Positions 21,334 through 30,332 of a DNA stretch of 44,531 bases are shown in pieces. The position numbers and the translations under genes were made by a program. Position 1 is the stretch's first letter, and each line of letters begins with the position of its first letter. The notes beneath the pieces were generated by a model. The model made no database searches, was not told the origin of the DNA, and worked only from the letters and a program-made list of their open reading frames with translations. Source of the stretch: a virus; IMG/VR virus record IMGVR_UViG_3300031669_000059, positions 1 to 44,531 of that record. The stretch is one strand, 5' to 3'.

Positions 21334-23061
21334 ATGACCCAGTCGATGCGCGACTTCCATCTGCAGCAGCTCAGCGAGCTGAAGTCTCAGCGCTCGGGGT
21401 TCATGCCCTACTGGCGCGACCTGACTGACTTCCTCGACCCCACCACGTCGCGCTACCTCATCACCGACCGCAACCACAACACGCGCAACATCCGCAATAC
21501 GAAGATCGTGAACAGCCGAGCCACGCTGGCCCGCGAGACGCTGGTGCATGGCCTGTCGTCCGGTGTGACCAACCCCGCGCAACCGTGGTTCATGTTCAAG
21601 GCTGAAGATCCTGGCCTCAACACGTTCCGCGCCTCGAAGGTCTACCTCGACCTGGTGCGTGAGCGCATGGCCACGGTGTTCCTGCGCTCGAACCTCTACA
21701 CGCAGTTGCCGCTGACCTACGCGGGCATTGGCAGCCACGGCATCGACGCCTTCGAGCTGCTGGCCGACCCCGTCACCACCGTGCGCTGCTACGGCTACCC
21801 CATCGGCAGCTACATGCTCGGCGCCAACGATCGGCTCGTCATCGACACAGCCTACCGCGAGTTCCAGATGACGGTGGGGCAGCTCGTGCAGAAGTTCGGG
21901 CTGGAGAACTGCACCGACGCAACGAAGACGGCCTACCGCAACAAGCAGTATGAGCGATGGGTCACGGTCGTCCGTGCCATTCATCCCAACCGCGACAAGA
22001 CGATGAATCCTGTGGAGGCCAAGAACAAGGCCTTCCTGTCTGCCTATTGGGAGTGGGGATCTCCTGCGGACCAGTATCTAAAGCTCAGCGGCTTCGACAG
22101 CTTCCCTGTCATCGCGCCTCGCTGGCAGGCCGTGGGCGAGGACGTCTACTCCACAAGCTGCCCTGGCATGCGTGCGCTGGGTGATGTGATCCAGCTCCAG
22201 ATGGAGGAGAAGCGCAAGGTTACGCTGGTCGACAAGCACAACACGCCACCGATGACCGCGCCCTCGTCCATGGAGAAGAAGCTCATCTCCAATCTGCCTG
22301 GTGGCATCACCTACATCGACGTGATGTCGGGCCAGCAGGGCATGGTGCCTGCGTATCAGACCAGCCTCGCGGGCATGCAGTTCCTACTGGAGGACATCGA
22401 GAAGGTCGGGCAGCGTATTGACGACGCCTTCTACAAGAACCTGTTCCTCATGGTCTCCCAGCTCGACCGCGAGGCTACGGCCTACGAGATCGCTGCTCGC
22501 CAGGAGGAGAAGCTCCTCGCGCTCGGGCCCGTCTACATGCGGCTCAACGATGAGCTGCTCGACACGACGGTGAACCGCACGCTGGAGATGATGATCGAGC
22601 AGTCGCGCCCTTACTGGGAAGGACGACTCAACGGCGACCCTCTGCTGCCACCGCCCCCGCCCGAGCTGATGGGCGCGAAGCTCACGATTCAATACAACAA
22701 CGTGATGAGCCAGGCGATGAAGGCTGTGGGCATCAACTCCATCGAGCGCACCTTCACCTTCGCGGGCAGCATCCAGCCCGCTTTCCCCGAGGTGCTGGAC
22801 AACCTGAACGCCGACAAGGCGATCATCTACTACGCCGACGTGAACGGCACACCGCCCGACCTGCTCAACGACGAGCAGACCGTGAAGCAGATCCGCGCTG
22901 GCCGCGCTCAGCAGCAGCAGGCGCAGCAGGCCATGGCTGCGGCTCAGCAGGGCTCGCAGGTGGCCAAGAACTTAGGCACCACTCCGCTGTCTGACAACAA
23001 CGCACTGGCTCAGCTCCTGGGCCGCGTCCAAACCCCTGTGCCTCAAGGAGGTCAAGCGTGA
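21334..23061 (+). CDS. Portal / head-tail connector protein
   Basis: The 575-residue protein matches the podovirus head-tail connector family (Bbp/T7-like), with HSL and SGVTNPAQPWF motifs near residues 65-87 and a C-terminal Gln/Ala-rich tail (residues about 525-550). Portals form the twelve-fold ring at one vertex through which DNA is packed and ejected. The start ATG is one base after the preceding stop. Its end overlaps the next gene by GTGA. Confidence 0.94.
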   Translation: MTQSMRDFHLQQLSELKSQRSGFMPYWRDLTDFLDPTTSRYLITDRNHNTRNIRNTKIVNSRATLARETLVHGLSSGVTNPAQPWFMFKAEDPGLNTFRASKVYLDLVRERMATVFLRSNLYTQLPLTYAGIGSHGIDAFELLADPVTTVRCYGYPIGSYMLGANDRLVIDTAYREFQMTVGQLVQKFGLENCTDATKTAYRNKQYERWVTVVRAIHPNRDKTMNPVEAKNKAFLSAYWEWGSPADQYLKLSGFDSFPVIAPRWQAVGEDVYSTSCPGMRALGDVIQLQMEEKRKVTLVDKHNTPPMTAPSSMEKKLISNLPGGITYIDVMSGQQGMVPAYQTSLAGMQFLLEDIEKVGQRIDDAFYKNLFLMVSQLDREATAYEIAARQEEKLLALGPVYMRLNDELLDTTVNRTLEMMIEQSRPYWEGRLNGDPLLPPPPPELMGAKLTIQYNNVMSQAMKAVGINSIERTFTFAGSIQPAFPEVLDNLNADKAIIYYADVNGTPPDLLNDEQTVKQIRAGRAQQQQAQQAMAAAQQGSQVAKNLGTTPLSDNNALAQLLGRVQTPVPQGGQA

Positions 23062-23405
23062 CCAGCAACCCGCCCAGTCCTGACAAGACCAGCTCTGGCG
23101 ACTGCCCTGTGCTCCTTGAACTTCCGCAGTTCAAGGGCAACCGCAGGACGTGGCACGTCAACAAGAGCATCGACCTTGGCAACCTGCTGGTGGCCTTCGG
23201 CATGTTCGTGTCGGCCATGATCTACGTGCTTACCAGGCTGGGCAGTCAGGACGTGAAGATCAACTCCGTTGAGGAGGGCCTCAAGAGCGAGCACGCCGTC
23301 AACATCCAGCAGGATGAGCTGGCTCGGCGCAACGATGACCGCGTGAACCAGAAGCTCGACAAACTCGACGACAAGCTATCCCAGATGCTTGAGCGGAGAC
23401 GGTGA
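23058..23405 (+). CDS. Small membrane-anchored coiled-coil protein, 115 aa
   Basis: A hydrophobic segment (LLVAFGMFVSAMIYVLTRL, residues about 43-61) follows a polar N-terminus. A charged helical coiled coil (residues 65-112, NDDRVNQKLDKLDDKLSQML) ends the protein. Start is GTG 23058 behind AAGGAGGTCAAGC. Its position between portal and Bbp19-like gene is odd for a membrane protein. It may be an assembly or ejection accessory, which is inference. Confidence 0.7.
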   Translation: MTSNPPSPDKTSSGDCPVLLELPQFKGNRRTWHVNKSIDLGNLLVAFGMFVSAMIYVLTRLGSQDVKINSVEEGLKSEHAVNIQQDELARRNDDRVNQKLDKLDDKLSQMLERRR

Positions 23406-23767
23406 TGGTCAAGAACGCCGATCTTCTCAAGATGCCCACGCCTCCGGTCCACGAGGCTGACTTCAACTCAGGCGACATCAAGTCAGTCGCCAAGCGGCAG
23501 ACGCGAGCTGAGGCCGAGGCCATGCGGAAGAAGAACGACATGCTGACCATCCTCAACATGCCCGAGGGTCGACGCACGCTCTACAACCTGCTGGGCAGCT
23601 TCGGGCTCTATCAAGATCCGTTCTCCACCAACGCGCTGTCCATGTCCAACATGAGCGGGCTTCGTAAAGCCGCTCTGATTCTACTGGCCGAGATCGAGGC
23701 TGCTGATCCCATGGCCTTCATCCTCATGCAGCAGGAAAACATCACCAAGGAGGGCTCCAATGCCTGA
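23405..23767 (+). CDS. Bbp19-like phage structural protein
   Basis: The 120-residue protein has a late segment reading EGRRTLYNLLGSFGLYQDPF, then LRKAALILLAEIEAADP. This is the pattern of the Bbp19 family of BPP-1-like phages (PEGRRFLWxLLxxxGxF ... GxRxVGLxLLAEL). It is a conserved head-module protein of unclear detail. ATG 23405 overlaps the preceding stop and has a GCGGAG site upstream. It overlaps the scaffold start by eight bases. Confidence 0.85.
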   Translation: MVKNADLLKMPTPPVHEADFNSGDIKSVAKRQTRAEAEAMRKKNDMLTILNMPEGRRTLYNLLGSFGLYQDPFSTNALSMSNMSGLRKAALILLAEIEAADPMAFILMQQENITKEGSNA

Positions 23768-24422
23768 AGATACGACCGCCTCGGCCACCAACCAAACAGC
23801 CGACGCCAGCACTGCCAGCACCGACACCGCCGCGTCCACCACTCAAACCGACGCGACCAAGACCGATGCTGCCAGCACGACCCCTGCGACCGACACCAAG
23901 GCCGCAGAGGGCAAGACCGCGGACCAGGGGAAGACGGACGCCAAGGCAGACGAGCAGACCAAAACGGATGCTCAGCCCAACGTGCCGGACGCCTACGAGT
24001 TCAAAGCACCCGAAGGGACCACCATCGACAAGGCAGGCGTCGAGGTCTTCACTCCGCTGTTCAAGGAAGCGAAGCTCGACAATGCCACCGCACAGAAGTT
24101 CCTCGACACCTACGCCAGCTACCAGGGTCAACTGCTCGCCAAGCAAGCAGAGACCTGGCTGGAGACCGCGAAGGCAGACAAGGAGATCGGCGGCGACAAG
24201 TTCGATGGCACCGCGAAGATGGCACAAGCTGCCTTCGCCAAGTGGGCGTCCCCCGAGCTGAAGACGCTCCTGGAGACCACGGGCCTGGGCAACCACCCCG
24301 AGCTGCTGCGCACCTTCGCCAAGATCGGCGCGGCAGGCCAGGAAGACAGCACTTTCGTCAAGGGCTCGGGTGGGCAAGCTGCTTCCACCGCCCAAGTCCT
24401 CTACCCCAACGAATCCAAGTAA
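23760..24422 (+). CDS. Capsid scaffolding protein
   Basis: The 220-residue protein has a long Thr/Ala/Asp-rich disordered N-terminal half (residues 1-75). The helical C-terminal half has VPDAYEFKAPEGTTIDK and FTPLFKEAKLDNATAQKFLD, typical of podovirus scaffold/assembly proteins. It would guide the major capsid protein into procapsids and then leave. It lies directly before the major capsid gene. ATG 23760 follows AAGGAGGGCTCCA. Confidence 0.88.
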   Translation: MPEDTTASATNQTADASTASTDTAASTTQTDATKTDAASTTPATDTKAAEGKTADQGKTDAKADEQTKTDAQPNVPDAYEFKAPEGTTIDKAGVEVFTPLFKEAKLDNATAQKFLDTYASYQGQLLAKQAETWLETAKADKEIGGDKFDGTAKMAQAAFAKWASPELKTLLETTGLGNHPELLRTFAKIGAAGQEDSTFVKGSGGQAASTAQVLYPNESK

Positions 24423-24434
24423 GGAGGCCCAACC

Positions 24435-25436
24435 ATGGCCGCTCTCACCAACTCCTACCCGACGCTGCTCGACGTTGCGCAGCGGCTCGACCCCGGTGGT
24501 CAGATCGACAAGATCGCCGAGCTTCTCAGCGCCATCAATCCGGTGCTCGACTACCTGCCCATGATGGAGGGCAACCTCCCCACCGGCCACAAGTCCACCG
24601 TGCGCGACTACCTGCCCACCGCTTCCTTCCGCAAGCTCTACGGGGTTGTGTCGGCAGGCAAGAGCGGGACCTCGCAGATCATCGACTCCTGCGGCATGAT
24701 CGAGCAGTATGCTGTGATCGACAAGGCCCTGGCCGACCTGGCTGGGAACGCGGGCGAGTTCCGGTTGTCCGAGGCCAAGGCCTACATCGAGGCCATGGGT
24801 CAGAAGGCTGCCTCCTCGCTGTTCTACGCCAACGAGACCCTCGTTCCCGAGGGTTTCACTGGCCTGGCCCCTCGCTACGCCAGCAAGACCGCCAACAACT
24901 CCGACAACCTGATCGACGGTGGAGGCGTGGCCGGGCAGACCGACTGCACCTCCATCTGGCTCCTCGGCTTCAGCCCCGACACCTGCTTCGGCATCTACCC
25001 CAAGGGCAGCCAGGCGGGTCTGCAGCGCAACGACAAGGGCCAGATGACCCTCCAGAACTTCAACGGCGGCACCGGCTTCATGGAAGCCTACGTCGACCAC
25101 TTCCGCTGGGATCTCGGCCTCGTGCTGCGTGACTGGCGCTACTGCGTGCGCATCCACTCCATCGACACCAGCACGCTAACTGCCGATGCCGCGACGGGCG
25201 CGGACCTCATCACCCTGATGGTGCAGGCCGAGGAGCACATCCCCAGCCTGAGCAACGCCAACTTCGTGTGGTGCGGCAACCGCAAGATCATGCAGTATCT
25301 CCGCACCCAGAAGATCAAGAAGGTCGCCTACAACCTCACCGATGAGACCGTGGGTGGGAAGCACGTCACGATGTTCGACGGCATCCCCTTCCTCCGCACG
25401 GACGCCCTCGTCAACACCGAAACCAGCCTCAACTAA
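24435..25436 (+). CDS. Major capsid protein
   Basis: The 333-residue protein has the opening (NSYPTLLDVAQRLDPGGQID, then LLSAINPVLDYLPMMEGN) of podovirus coat proteins of the epsilon15/BPP-1 kind with the HK97 fold. Context fits: scaffold before, capsid cement after, and a strong AAGGAGG ribosome-binding site. It should be the most abundant virion protein. The gene is followed by a small gene and a large RNA hairpin, which may protect the message. Confidence 0.94.
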   Translation: MAALTNSYPTLLDVAQRLDPGGQIDKIAELLSAINPVLDYLPMMEGNLPTGHKSTVRDYLPTASFRKLYGVVSAGKSGTSQIIDSCGMIEQYAVIDKALADLAGNAGEFRLSEAKAYIEAMGQKAASSLFYANETLVPEGFTGLAPRYASKTANNSDNLIDGGGVAGQTDCTSIWLLGFSPDTCFGIYPKGSQAGLQRNDKGQMTLQNFNGGTGFMEAYVDHFRWDLGLVLRDWRYCVRIHSIDTSTLTADAATGADLITLMVQAEEHIPSLSNANFVWCGNRKIMQYLRTQKIKKVAYNLTDETVGGKHVTMFDGIPFLRTDALVNTETSLN

Positions 25437-25447
25437 GGAGCCCAGAC

Positions 25448-25900
25448 ATGGCCATCCTCGATACCCTCAACCAGTTCTGCTCCGGCACCGCCTTCAATGG
25501 AGGTGGGGTGGGGCTCTACCTCATCGGTTCGCAGATCGACATGCTCAAGACGAGCCCCCTGCCCGGCAACTCGGACAGCATCTACTTCGTGGCGGAACTG
25601 GCCACGGACATGACCGGCGCGGGCAGCTCCGTCTCCATCGAGCTGGCGTCCGATGGCACCGCCGCCATCGCCGTGGACGGCAGCCAGACCACGCACTTCA
25701 TCAGCGCCACCGTCGCCCTCGCCAACGCGAAGGCGGGGACGCGGATCTGTGCGGTCGAGCTGCCCCGTGGGTCCTACCAGCAGTTCCTCGGTGTGATCCA
25801 GCACACCATCGGCGCGGCCATCACTGGCGGCACGATCAACTGCTACCTCACCAACGATCCGACGGCTCACGACGTGACCCCGGCTCCCTTCCAGGCCTAA
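25448..25900 (+). CDS. Bbp16-like capsid cement (decoration) protein
   Basis: The 150-residue protein is strand-rich (DSIYFVAELATDMTGAGSSV, VSIELASDGTAAI, ICAVELPRGSYQQFLGVIQH) and ends in a Thr/Asp/Pro tail. The lattice-binding cement protein Bbp16 has this design (LPRG....YLRVxY) and follows the coat gene in BPP-1-like phages. It would stabilise the mature head. ATG 25448 follows AAGGAGCCCAGAC. Confidence 0.87.
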   Translation: MAILDTLNQFCSGTAFNGGGVGLYLIGSQIDMLKTSPLPGNSDSIYFVAELATDMTGAGSSVSIELASDGTAAIAVDGSQTTHFISATVALANAKAGTRICAVELPRGSYQQFLGVIQHTIGAAITGGTINCYLTNDPTAHDVTPAPFQA

Positions 25901-25914
25901 CCGCCTGACCCCAT

Positions 25915-25997
25915 GATCGGTGCCCTGGGCTCCCACTCACGCCAGAGCTAACCACCCTAGCTGTCCACCAGACACCAGCGGGCTCGGGGCACCGATC
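25915..25997 (+). promoter_or_regulatory. Long RNA stem-loop after the capsid and cement genes
   Basis: The segments 25915-25932 and 25980-25997 can pair over 18 consecutive positions (15 Watson-Crick, 3 G-U). The outer 11 pairs (GATCGGTGCCC with GGGCACCGATC) are perfect. The 47-base loop holds a further 5-bp hairpin (AGCTA 25946-25950 with TAGCT 25958-25962). It occupies most of the only sizeable gap (117 bases) in the head genes. There is no poly-T tail, so it is more likely an RNA-stability or processing element, or a weak attenuator. Confidence 0.65.
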
Positions 25998-26017
25998 ACT
26001 TTCCAAGGAGACACACC

Positions 26018-26320
26018 ATGAGTGAAAACAGCAATCTGGTCGAGGTGGTCGCCACGCGCCCCGGCTTCAATTCTGCCAAGGGCGAGTTCGTCGAGAAGGG
26101 TCAGACCACGCTCGTGACCGAGGCCATGGCTGCCAACGCTGACAAGGCTGCCAAGGGCGGCAACCCCACCTGGTTCAAGCGACTCCGTAATGCAGCGGGC
26201 GAGGTCGTCGTCGATGTCGAGGAGCTGATCGAGAAGACCGAAGGCTTCGTCGAGGCCACGCTCAGCGAACTGGGCAGCGAGATGGCGAAGAACACGAAGG
26301 GCAAGGGCTGGAAGGCCTAA
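26018..26320 (+). CDS. Hypothetical late protein, 100 aa
   Basis: This is a charged protein (MSENSNLVEVVATRPGFN at the start) rich in Ala/Glu/Lys, with a helical C-terminal half ending in KGKGWKA. It lies between the capsid and tail genes behind AAGGAGACACACC. No family is recognised; a head-tail joining or assembly role is suggested by position only. Confidence 0.68.
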   Translation: MSENSNLVEVVATRPGFNSAKGEFVEKGQTTLVTEAMAANADKAAKGGNPTWFKRLRNAAGEVVVDVEELIEKTEGFVEATLSELGSEMAKNTKGKGWKA

Positions 26321-26329
26321 GGAGATACC

Positions 26330-26989
26330 ATGGCGACTGCACCCGTAGACGTTTTCAACCTGGCGCTGTCTCGTTGCGGCGTCTACAACAATGCGGTCGC
26401 TGACGTGAACGAGAACACGAAGCAGGCTGGAGTCTGCCGCGTGTTCTACGACCAGTGCCGACGCTACATCCTGCGGGACTTCCCTTGGCGCTTCGCCGAG
26501 CGCAGGGTGCAGCTCAGTGCTCTGGCCAACCCACCGACGAACTGGAGCTACAAGTATCCGTATCCGCCCGACTGTCTGATGGTGCGCTACCTGGTCGTCC
26601 CCGGCATGCGCAACCAGCGCGTCGATCAGTGCGTGCCCATCCAGGTGATGAACGACGCCGTAGACGGCAAGGTGCTCGTCTCGGATATGAGCCCCGCCGA
26701 GTTGTGCTACACCACGGACGTGTCTGATCTCAACATCTGGGATGACGTGGCCGTGTCCGCGCTGGCCTACCGACTCGCGGGCGAGATCGTGATGCCACTG
26801 TCCATGGACCCCAACCTCGTCGGGATGATGACCTCGGGCTATCTCAAGGAGGTATCCAGGGCCGCAGCGGCGATGCTCAACGAGGGTTCACCTGATGCTG
26901 AGCCTGCGAGCGCGTTCCTGGCTGCCCGTGGCTGGACCAGCGCCTACCCGCCCGATGGCCCACTCTACGGCAGCGGGGTGATGCAGTGA
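26330..26989 (+). CDS. Tail tubular protein A (T7 gp11-like adaptor)
   Basis: The 219-residue protein has VFNLALSRCGVYNNAVAD, FYDQCRRYILRDFPWRFA and YPYPPDCLMVRYLVVPGM. These motifs match the T7 gp11/adaptor family, which forms the ring joining portal to tail nozzle. ATG 26330 follows AAGGAGATACC. The next gene overlaps its stop by GTGA. Size and order are as expected. Confidence 0.92.
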   Translation: MATAPVDVFNLALSRCGVYNNAVADVNENTKQAGVCRVFYDQCRRYILRDFPWRFAERRVQLSALANPPTNWSYKYPYPPDCLMVRYLVVPGMRNQRVDQCVPIQVMNDAVDGKVLVSDMSPAELCYTTDVSDLNIWDDVAVSALAYRLAGEIVMPLSMDPNLVGMMTSGYLKEVSRAAAAMLNEGSPDAEPASAFLAARGWTSAYPPDGPLYGSGVMQ

Positions 26990-29886
26990 CCAGCTTCATT
27001 CAGGCCTCGCTATCTGGCGGTGAGTTGAACCCTGCGCTTCATGGCATGGTCGACTTGGCGTTCTACAAGAACAGCCTGAAGACGCAACGCAACTTCATCA
27101 CGAAGCCCTATGGCGGCATCGTCAATCGCACCGGCAGCCGCTACATCACCAGCACGAAGTCTAGCGGCAAGGCTCGGCTCATCCCATTCAGTTTCAGCAC
27201 GACGCAGGCCTATGTGATCGAGTTCGGCGTCGGCTATCTGCGCATCTACGCCAATGGGGTGCAGCAGACCTACACATGGCCTGGTCCTGCTGGGTGGGTG
27301 ACGGCCACACGCTACGCCATCGGCGACTATGTGGCACAGGCAGGGGTCTACTACTACTGCCTCGTTGCCCACACCTCGGGGGTGTTCGCTACGGATCTGG
27401 CAGCAGGCGACTGGTATGCGCTTACCATGTCGGTGCCAGGTAGCACGGGTATCCTTGAAGTTCCTACCCCCTACACAGCCCTGGACCTGCCCTCGTTGAA
27501 GTTCACACAGTCTGCCGATGTGCTGACTGTGTGTCACCCCAATCACCCACCGATGCAGCTTTCGCGCTACTCGGATGTGAAGTGGACGTTCCAGGAGCAG
27601 GTGCTCAACCTTGGGCCGTTTCAGCGCGTGAACGTGACCAAGGGGACGACGATCTGGGCTTCTGCCAACGTGGGTAACGTCACGCTGCACGCAAGCCAGG
27701 ATCTTTTCTACGCCACGCAGATTGGACAACTCTTCTACCTTGAGCAGAAGGATCTTGGGCAGGCCTGGGAGCCTGGCAAGGCCATCTCCGCCAATGACGT
27801 TCGCCGGGCTAACGGGAAGTATTACTCGGCCCTCACCACTGGCACTACCGGGCAGAACATTCCAGCAGGCACCGACGACCGCTGGAACGATGGTGGCGTG
27901 GACTGGGCCTACCTGCACAGCGGCTTCGGTGTGTGCAGAATCAGCGCCATCACTGACACCAAAACAGCCACGGCCCTAGTCCTGAGTCGCTTGCCGGACG
28001 GCACTACGACCTCAGGTTACGGGTCGTCTATCAACATCACGGCTACCGCTGCAGATGCGTCAGGCTACACGAAGGGCACGGCAGCCGCGCACGGTCTCAC
28101 CGTTGGATTCTATGGCACGAGCCTGGCTACCATCACCATCTTCGGTGTGTCTGTCACGATGAGCCTCGACATCAAGGTGCTGGACGCGAACACCATTCTG
28201 TTCTACATCGCCTACGGCACGGGCGGCTTCGGGCTATCGGGCAATATCATCAGCAGCTTCTTGCCGCCACTGGCCTCCAACGCCTCAGCCTCCTACAAGT
28301 GGGCCTTCGGCGCGTTCGGCAATCCTGCCATCGGGGGCCCCGGGTATCCATCTGCTGTGACCTACTACCAGCAGCGCCTGTGCTTCGCGGGAACACCCAA
28401 CGAGCCTGATACGGTGTGGATGAGCCGCACGAACAGCTACTCGGACTTCAGCACCTCTGGCCCGCTGAATGTGGTGGACGATGACTCGGTCACGTTCACC
28501 ATCGCAGGCAATCAGGTGAACGCCGTGAAGAGCATGCTCCAGCTCGACAAGTTGCTGCTGCTCACCACGGGCGCTGTGTGGGCCACGGGCACGGGGCAGC
28601 AGACCGACGTGCTTACCCCGTCGAACCTCAGCGTGCGCATGCAGGGATATCGCGGCGTGTCTGATCTTCCTCCGCTCGGCGTAGGATCGGCAACGCTCTA
28701 CGTGCAGTCGAAGGGCAAGGTGGTGCATGACCTGTCCTACCAGTTCGCCACGGACAACTACACGGGCGATGATCTCACTGCCAAGGCTGCTCACTTGACG
28801 GACGGTTACAGCCTGACAGAGTGGACGTTCCAGCAGTCCCCGCTGAGCTGTGTGTGGGCTGTGCGCAGCGACGGCACGCTCATCGGGCTCACCTATCTGC
28901 GTGAGCAGCAGGTGGTTGCGTGGCATCACCACGACACGTTGGGCACCTACGAGTCGGTGTGCTGCGTGAGCGAGGGCACAGAGGACGTGCTCTACGTGAT
29001 CGTCAACCGCACCATCGGCGGCGTCACCAAGCGCTTCATCGAGCGCTTCGACACTCGTCTCGTGACCGACATCAACGACGCCTTCTTCGTGGACTGCGGT
29101 GCTACGTTCGATGGCCGCTACATGCCTGGCTCTACGTCCCTGTGGGACTGTGCTGTCACACTGTCAGGTGGAACGGTGTGGGACAGCACCGACGAGCTGA
29201 CGCTCACAATGGGCGTATCGACAGGCGTGCCGTTCACCGGAGTGTCGGACATCGGCGACCAGGTGGTCGTGCCTGGGTCGGACGGGCAGGAGATCCGCGT
29301 CACCATCACGGCCTACACAGACCACTCTCACGCCAAGGGCAGGCCCGACCGCACCGTGCCTGTGACTGATCGCAACGTGGCCAAGGCTGGATGGGCGTGG
29401 GCACGCGACACCGTGGCCAACTTGACCTGGCTCGAAGGCCAGAGTGTCTCCGTGCTGGCGGATGGTGGTGTGCAGGCCGGGGGCTCGCAGCCGCTCAAGG
29501 TCGTGACGGGGGGCATCATCAGCCTCAGCCCTCCTGCTGTCCGTGCGCAGATCGGGCTGCCCTACAGCTCGGACTTCCAGCCGTTGCCTCTTGTGTCCGC
29601 GCAGCAGCAGATTCGGGATCGGATGAAGAACGTGCATACGGTGCGGGTCATCGTCAGCGAGACTCGCGGGCTAAGCATGGGATCGGACTTCGACCACCTC
29701 ACCTACGAGTCGACGCTCGAGGCTCAGGCCAGCTACGGCATGCCGCCCAACCTCTACACGGGCGTGATCGAGCAGCGCCTCAACTCCACCTGGGACCGCG
29801 AGGGCCTGTTCGTGGGTCGGCACAGCGACCCGACGCCCATCGGCATCCTGGCCATCATGCCGGAGGTGGCCATTGGCGGTCTATGA
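26986..29886 (+). CDS. Tail nozzle / tail tubular protein B (T7 gp12-like)
   Basis: The 966-residue protein starts TSFIQASLSGGELNPALHG and has LKTQRNFITKPYGGIVNRTG, then many beta strands. This opening is the signature of the T7 gp12-like nozzle, which forms the tail tip through which DNA leaves. A middle segment (WGSAxxA-like VTYYQQRLCFAGTPNEPDTVWMSRTNSY) is also typical. It starts at GTG 26986. Its last 14 bases overlap the next gene. Confidence 0.92.
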   Translation: MTSFIQASLSGGELNPALHGMVDLAFYKNSLKTQRNFITKPYGGIVNRTGSRYITSTKSSGKARLIPFSFSTTQAYVIEFGVGYLRIYANGVQQTYTWPGPAGWVTATRYAIGDYVAQAGVYYYCLVAHTSGVFATDLAAGDWYALTMSVPGSTGILEVPTPYTALDLPSLKFTQSADVLTVCHPNHPPMQLSRYSDVKWTFQEQVLNLGPFQRVNVTKGTTIWASANVGNVTLHASQDLFYATQIGQLFYLEQKDLGQAWEPGKAISANDVRRANGKYYSALTTGTTGQNIPAGTDDRWNDGGVDWAYLHSGFGVCRISAITDTKTATALVLSRLPDGTTTSGYGSSINITATAADASGYTKGTAAAHGLTVGFYGTSLATITIFGVSVTMSLDIKVLDANTILFYIAYGTGGFGLSGNIISSFLPPLASNASASYKWAFGAFGNPAIGGPGYPSAVTYYQQRLCFAGTPNEPDTVWMSRTNSYSDFSTSGPLNVVDDDSVTFTIAGNQVNAVKSMLQLDKLLLLTTGAVWATGTGQQTDVLTPSNLSVRMQGYRGVSDLPPLGVGSATLYVQSKGKVVHDLSYQFATDNYTGDDLTAKAAHLTDGYSLTEWTFQQSPLSCVWAVRSDGTLIGLTYLREQQVVAWHHHDTLGTYESVCCVSEGTEDVLYVIVNRTIGGVTKRFIERFDTRLVTDINDAFFVDCGATFDGRYMPGSTSLWDCAVTLSGGTVWDSTDELTLTMGVSTGVPFTGVSDIGDQVVVPGSDGQEIRVTITAYTDHSHAKGRPDRTVPVTDRNVAKAGWAWARDTVANLTWLEGQSVSVLADGGVQAGGSQPLKVVTGGIISLSPPAVRAQIGLPYSSDFQPLPLVSAQQQIRDRMKNVHTVRVIVSETRGLSMGSDFDHLTYESTLEAQASYGMPPNLYTGVIEQRLNSTWDREGLFVGRHSDPTPIGILAIMPEVAIGGL

Positions 29887-30331
29887 GGTTCGCCCCGCGA
29901 CCGACGAGCTGCTGGCAGAGGTCGCCAGCAGGCCCAGGAGCGCCGATGTCGAGGAGTTGTGGGCCGCGGGCCGTCTGACGCCCCTGGAGGCCGTGCAGAT
30001 GGGCCAGCGCTTCGGCGAGGCCTACATCGGCATGGTGGACGGAGAGCCCGTGTGCGCCTTCGGTGTGACCCCCATCTCGGCGCTCTCGGGCCTGGGTGCC
30101 CCGTGGATGGTGGGCTCAACTGCGCTCGATGCTCACTTCCGTGGCTTCCTGCGAGGCTGTGGGCCGGTGGTGAGAGCGATGCTGTCTCAATGGCCCCGCC
30201 TCGTGAACTACGTCGACGCACGTAACCTGCGTGCTGTAAAGTGGTTGAAGTGGCTCGGCTTCATCATTCTGCCTCCGGTGCCCTACGGGCATGACGGGCT
30301 TCCATTCCACCCTTTCATCAAGGAGGCCTAG
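29873..30331 (+). CDS. Internal virion protein A-like (T7 gp13/DUF2833, GNAT-like fold)
   Basis: The 152-residue protein begins YEVRPATDELLAEVA and ends KWLKWLGFIILPPVPYG..HPFIKEA. T7 gp13/DUF2833 proteins have a GNAT-like fold with this end (VKWLxxLGFxxxP) and precede the gp14-like gene. The start is TTG 29873, unusual, but GGAGG lies six bases ahead of it. It overlaps the nozzle stop by 14 bases. Family members help assemble the internal core or tail; acetylation is not shown. Confidence 0.84.
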   Translation: MAVYEVRPATDELLAEVASRPRSADVEELWAAGRLTPLEAVQMGQRFGEAYIGMVDGEPVCAFGVTPISALSGLGAPWMVGSTALDAHFRGFLRGCGPVVRAMLSQWPRLVNYVDARNLRAVKWLKWLGFIILPPVPYGHDGLPFHPFIKEA

Positions 30332-30332
30332 C

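Noticed and set aside
23742-25157. A 471-residue minus-strand reading
   Set aside because: It lies opposite the scaffold and coat genes, whose families are clear, and arises from G/C-ending codons on the other strand. It has no ribosome-binding site or recognisable domain.
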